In this document: positions 59,522-64,000 of the stretch, piece by piece
How the letters are laid out: the number at the start of each line of letters is the position of its first letter
How positions within the stretch are numbered: the stretch's first letter is position 1
Assembly: GCF_932274485.2 (NCBI RefSeq)
Contig: NC_065879.2
Location: forward strand, 45,246,936-45,310,935
Length of the DNA stretch: 64,000 bases
From: Patella vulgata
Taxonomy: Eukaryota; Mollusca; Gastropoda; Patellidae
Reading direction: 5' to 3'
Made by a program: the position numbers and the translations under genes
Notes under the pieces: model-generated
Database searches by the model: none
What the model was told of the DNA's origin: nothing
What the model saw: only the letters and a program-made list of their open reading frames with translations

Positions 59522-60237
59522 TTAAAGGACAATATTGGTGTCAGTCATTATAAAATATGTGATAGAGCTCGTTAAATACATCCCAAATATAATTTTAACA
59601 CAGAGATCATTGCTACGGGAGTTGTGTAACAAGCACGTGAAGAAACGGGAAGTGACGTCAAAAAAGACAAACATGAGTTGTCCTTCTATATAACTGACTG
59701 AAGTAACGAGCGGTAACAGACAAACGATCGAATTTCATTTTACTGATAATTCCGTTGAAGATGAAAAGTTGATATATGAAACGATGAGAGGATATCTGAC
59801 AATTCAAAAAAAGAATTGGCTGTCAGTAGATAAAAGATAACGAACAAATTAGAAAAAGTAGGAGCATTACCATGTTTTTATTAAGAACAGAATGAATAAA
59901 AACGGGGGAATGCACGGGATTTTTCTACCTTTTCTCGTGTCCCTTATCTAGTGACAGCCAATTCTATTTTTGAATAGTGAGATACCCTCTCACCGTCCCA
60001 TATAATAACTTTTCAACTTCGACGGAATTATCAGTGAAATGAAATGCGATCGTTTGTCTCTTACCGCTCGTTACTTCAGTCAGTTATATAGAAGGACAAC
60101 TCGTGTTTGTCATGTTTGGCGTCACTTCCTGTTTCTTCACGTACTTGTTACACGTCTGTGTTAAAATTATATTTGGAATGTATTTAACCAGTTCTATCAC
60201 ATATGTAATAATGCCTGACACCAATATTGTCCTTTAA
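59522..60237. mobile_element. Foldback element with ~300-bp inverted arms
   Basis: Arms 59522-59841 and 59930-60237 are highly similar inverted copies, ends TTAAAGGACAATATTGGTGT. The central loop is about 90 bp. TTAA at both tips may be the target duplication. One arm of a relative lies at 15331-15572. No coding. Confidence 0.85.
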
Positions 60238-60266
60238 GCATTCACGGCAAACGAAATTAAACTTGG

Positions 60267-60705
60267 TGAACTGGGGCCTGTTGCTCAAAACTCGGTTATT
60301 TTAACGATCCATTAAACTCTAACTGATCGTTATCTTGCTAAAGTGTCATTTGTTAACGGCACGTTAAATTTCTATTGCTGGAAAGTCAATTTCATTATCC
60401 GATAGCTGACTGATTAAAGTTAATCCAAGAGAAGTCTATGTGGTCATTGGATGAATTTCTAAATTTCAAATTCAGAGTTCATGTATAACAACTTCATAGA
60501 ATTTGGTATTAACAAGAAACTGAAGAAAGGAGATAACAGTGCAGTCTGTTCACAATACTTGATTTAAAAAGATATGTGTACTTCGACTGACAGTCGACTA
60601 ATGTCAACGTTAAACAGATAAGGGAGCCTAACACCTTCGTTAAATATAACGTACGGTAAGAACGACATGTTAAAGTTAACAGGGCTTCCAGCAACAGACT
60701 TTAAA
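60267..60705. mobile_element. Possible MITE (~440 bp)
   Basis: Left GCCTGTTGCTCAAAACTCGG and right GTTAACAGGGCTTCCAGCAA plus CAGAC are imperfect inverted repeats (about 30 bp). No second copy here, target duplication not seen. Confidence 0.45.
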
Positions 60706-61932
60706 GGTAGTTTTGAACAACCGGCCACAGACCGGAATTATTGGCATACCTTCTGATGTATGGCTCACTCGTTAGACCATTTGACTCCTTCAAAGAGCTC
60801 ACGGTCCACATTTAATTCTGATGAACATGATTACATATTATGAAAGTTTCGAGTGACATTTTTAGAAGGTGAAATGTGACTATAACTAGTATAACTACAA
60901 TAATAATATAATTTAAGTGTACAATAATAAATTATGCGTGTCTAATATTAAGTCATACTTATATTATAGTACAATTGACATGACATTTAGTGAAAAATGG
61001 CATCACTAAATATAGCTATATTGGAAATTCAAAACTTAAAAGAGGTACTAGCGTCAGTCGATAAAAAAAATTGTTTTAGATTTACGTGATTTAACGTGGG
61101 AAATTTTCAATATAAATCTGGTGACCCAACGCTGCTATTTATGAAATGGGGTTTAACGTCCCACTGTTCTGCTGTGACTGCTAAAGAAGATGGACACTGA
61201 GGTATTTAAATCGTATAAAGTTCAATATACGAGTGATACAAAAAGTAAGTTCTTGGATTTTCAATAATTCGGCAATTGCCGAACCCTGGGCTAAATACTA
61301 AGTCTGAAAAATGCCAAAGAAAAATAAATCTAACCTAAGCTTAATGATTACGAAATGTTTTAGATTTTGGGGTATCTTAGATATTTAAACAGTGTACTAA
61401 TTAAACTGCTGTGATAATTAAATTTAAAAAATTCCAATGTGCCAATGAGTCACTGTAGCCTATGTTAGACCTGTTCATAATCACTACATCATGAACTTCT
61501 CTGTATAATATACAATTATGAATAATAAAATATACATGTGACTGACTATATATAACTAGCTGATCCTACGTCATTGGTGACGAGGTTCACAATATTATTA
61601 GGCTAATGTACAAACTTAAAATTCATCAAATTCCGTTTAGTTTAAAATTCGACCATCCTTTCTAGTGGTCTTCTATTATGTAGTCCAGGGCGCCTCTATT
61701 CTGCATGGCACCAAAACTCATTGAATCGACTAGCAAAAACAATGGTATTGACGAGTCCGAAATACACAATGACATTGACATATTATAAGTAAAAGCGCAG
61801 AGTCTTGATATTGATAAATGGCGAATCTAAAAACCATAATAGAATAACCACTAAATACGATTACATGTATATTATGAATAGGCCTAATGTTCTTTGGCGA
61901 CAGAGCCTATAATGAAACGGTACTTATATGAA
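60706..61932. other. 3' flank of the CCN gene
   Basis: AT-rich. Contains an inverted SINE-1 tail at 61141-61175 (ATGAAATGGGGTTTAACGTC). The CCN 3' UTR must lie here, but no convincing signal was found. Confidence 0.4.
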
Positions 61933-62205
61933 TTAGAGCCACGTATGCCTTTTTCTGGGTTCTGGTTCATAGCATTTGTGATCACAGCGACATTTTTTAA
62001 TCCACATATAGTTCATGTATTCTCTCCTTCCGCCATGACACTCGAATTCAATCAATCTTGTGCGTGATTTGTGTGGATAGCAACACCTGTTTAGTTTACA
62101 GTTCGTGCAGAATTTAAGATTATAAGTCTTGACACTACGACAGTCTTGATACTGAATTCTCTGTCTTATACCCCCTCTAGTTGTCGGTGTACATTTTGAT
62201 CGTCC
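61933..62205 (-). CDS. CCN gene, C-terminal cystine-knot exon and stop
   Basis: Acceptor (minus strand) TTGTTTTCTTAACAG. Encodes GRSKCTPTTRGG, DCRSVKTYNLKFCTNC, NRCCYPHKSRTRLIEFEC, MWIKKCRCDHKC and a short basic tail (EPRKRHTWL) before TAA. Ten cysteines, as in vertebrate CCN CT domains. No clear AATAAA was found downstream on this strand. Confidence 0.92.
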   Translation of the reverse strand, partial: GRSKCTPTTRGGIRQRIQYQDCRSVKTYNLKFCTNCKLNRCCYPHKSRTRLIEFECHGGRREYMNYMWIKKCRCDHKCYEPEPRKRHTWL

Positions 62206-64000
62206 CTGTTAAGAAAACAAATTACAAAAATATAAAGCATTAACATTTTCAAGGTAACCAATCATTACATTAGTTCACGTCATCGGATTCATTTTGTAAA
62301 CGTTTCGAAAACTGTTCAATACACAAGCGCGGCCACCTTTAGGGGACAAAGGCAGTGACGAAAGGCACGCAAGAGGAATGGGTGGTATTGTGGCCATCTA
62401 GGTGAAAGGACACTTCTAAACAGCGTTATATAACAATGCTTATCAGTATTAAAGAAAATTAAAAAAATACATTTCATAATCAATTCTACCCCCGTAAGGA
62501 TTAACCCTGATGCCTGCTTGTGCTTCTTCATCTATTAGTGTTTAACGCCCGCTCCCACTGATCGTGATATCGCAGATACTCTCGCACCAGGGATCGAAAC
62601 CACGACCACAAGCCATAGGTGACCGACCAAATAGAGCTCGAACCGCGACACTCTAGACCACTAGCCCCCCCCCCCCATCCTGCTTGTGCTGTCGAAATTT
62701 CTTCCTAAATAGTCTGGAGCACTGTTTTCTTCAATTCTGCATGATCTGTAAAGCTGCATTTCCTCCTAAAATTGTACTGCAGCAAGATCACCCTTCCGCC
62801 GATATCCACACCCCATTATTAATTATTAAGGTAACAACTGATTATCTCCGGGATCCTGATAATGTTTATTTGGTCGAATTTTGTCTTTATGTCATATCCC
62901 GCGCCAGGTGAGGGAGGTGAACAGATATCAGATCTTCGACAGAAGTTTCTATAAAACATTTGTCTATTATGTGTAGGATAAAGCACGAGACAGAGGTTTT
63001 GCTAGGGAAAAAAGTCTGAAGAAAATAACCCTAGAAAAAGGAAAACCGTGGCCTTTATCTTGCTTATAAACAGTCTATGTTTACATGTACGTAAAATCAG
63101 AAGAATTCCAGTAATAAAAACCTTGTTTTCTTCCGGAAAAAACCCTACCCTGGAAGAATAACCCGTTACGGGCTTAAAGAAAATCTTTCAGAAGAATAAT
63201 CCCAAATTCTCCTGTATATATTCAAAGCCGCCCCCGATTTTGAGACGGCAGGTTATTTCGGGCATAGAATATACCCAAAGATCAAAGAGATTTACAGTTA
63301 TAGGTTTACAATCTGGGATATGGCGATTTTAAAGGTATAACTTACATATGTTCGTAGTTCTTTTATACAAGGTCGAATATAGCAGACTCGTCGTTCTTGT
63401 TTAGGACTACAATAAGCATCAGCAACAATACGTACTGAGGTACCCACTCCACACGATGCCGAACAAGCACTCCAATTAGACGGTGCTATCATACATTTTG
63501 TTTTCAGATACTCCAGTTTAGGAGACTTTGTCGTTGAATCTTTAAAAAAAAAATGAGTTATAATATAACATAATTACAGATGGTTTGAGATAAACAGCAT
63601 AACGTCACAAGTTGCCAAAATGGACAGAATATGCCCAAATTAAATTTAGAATGTAGGTGTGCACAAATTAAAGTGACTCATACATTCGAAAAGAATTGAC
63701 TTGCAGATCAAGTCCCATGGATTGATATATACATTAATTGTTTATGTAAACTAAAACTAAAAATCTACAACAGAATCCAAACAAAATATAGCAGTTACCC
63801 TTTAATGGTTGTTGAAGAACTAAATTCTGACTTTCAGGTACCATAGGTGAATCTCTCGCCCAACCCTGTCTCTCGTATCTGTTATCACAAGTCCATTCTT
63901 TACAGCATTTACCGGCCACTGACAGTAAGACAGGATTTACACAATACATATCTTTAGGTTTATTTTCTTCCTGGGGACATCTATTAACACAACCGTAGAA
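61933..64000 (-). CDS. CCN-family matricellular protein, 3' half (VWC end, TSP1, CT), cut by the window edge
   Basis: Three minus-strand exons, 64000-63799, 63539-63346 and 62205-61933, join in phase to give 222 residues plus stop. The first holds the end of a von Willebrand C domain (AGKCCKEWTCD, like GKCCEEWVCD of CTGF). The second holds TSP1 (SNWSACSASCGVGTS, ERRVCYIRPC). The third holds the C-terminal cystine knot with ten cysteines (LKFCTNCKLNRCC, IKKCRCDHKC). This order and the WSxCSxSCGxG and CxNC...RCC motifs are diagnostic of CCN proteins, which are secreted extracellular-matrix signalling proteins. The IGFBP domain, the signal peptide and the start of VWC lie beyond position 64000. 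The linker between VWC and TSP1 is long and polar. Which CCN paralog it matches cannot be decided here. Confidence 0.93.
62545..62672 (-). mobile_element. Possible third tRNA-headed SINE, in a CCN intron
   Basis: On the minus strand, GGGGCTAGTGGTCTAGAGTG looks like an A box and GGTTTCGATCCCTGG like a B box, followed by GGGCGTTAAACACTAAT. A C-run precedes it on the plus strand. Single copy, so unproven. Confidence 0.4.
63346..63539 (-). CDS. CCN gene, TSP1 exon
   Basis: Acceptor (minus strand) TTTTTTTTTTAAAG, donor GTAAGT. The exon starts in phase 1 and ends in phase 0. It encodes the thrombospondin type 1 repeat: NWSACSASCGVGTSVRI, then CSPKQERRVCYIRPC. Confidence 0.92.
63799..64000 (-). CDS. 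CCN gene, VWC-end exon (partial)
   Basis: Open from the window edge: CVNRCPQEENKPKDMYCVN, then AGKCCKEWTCDN, then a polar linker ending VLQQPLK. The donor GTAACT follows in phase 1. The true 5' end of the exon is outside the window. Confidence 0.9.

Overview
The window is AT-rich, intron-bearing animal DNA. Two recognisable host genes sit in a sea of transposon-derived repeats. The protein similarities fit a lophotrochozoan. The dominant repeat (elements carrying internal arrays of 150-160 bp monomers) resembles tandem-repeat elements known from bivalve molluscs, so a bivalve is the best guess. No species is claimed. No rRNA, tRNA gene, CRISPR array or retrovirus-like element was seen.

Host genes. 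(1) 40606-52696, plus strand: an ortholog of IVNS1ABP (NS1-binding protein, a BTB-BACK-Kelch protein). I assembled it from 11 coding exons; all splice phases agree and give 692 residues. It has one BTB domain, a BACK-like region, a polar linker and six kelch repeats. (2) 61933-64000, minus strand, running off the right edge: the 3' half of a CCN-family (CYR61/CTGF/NOV-like) matricellular gene. Three exons encode the end of the VWC domain, TSP1 and the cystine-knot CT domain. The two genes converge, with about 9 kb between their stop codons.

Layout. 1-40 kb has no recognisable host exon. It holds about a dozen tandem-repeat elements (called TRE-A, -B, -C and -D here), two tRNA-headed SINE families, a ~400 bp MITE, hAT-type elements, a piggyBac-type remnant, a MULE with a transposase C-terminus, and several hairpin or foldback elements. 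Many are nested, and target-site duplications often prove the order of insertion. 40.6-52.7 kb is the Kelch gene; its introns hold a hAT element, a MITE, SINEs and TREs. 52.7-57 kb is AT-rich 3' flank. 57-61.9 kb has a Tc1/mariner remnant and two back-to-back foldback elements. 61.9-64 kb is the CCN gene.

Main points of interest: TREs share a fixed architecture (5' hairpin, GTCC-rich stretch, 150-bp monomer array, 3' hairpin) across four diverged subfamilies; a four-level nest at 6746-8560; one TRE host (23770-28763) carrying three different DNA transposons; a 91-bp near-perfect hairpin at 33015-33105; and long-arm foldback elements at 59.3-60.2 kb.
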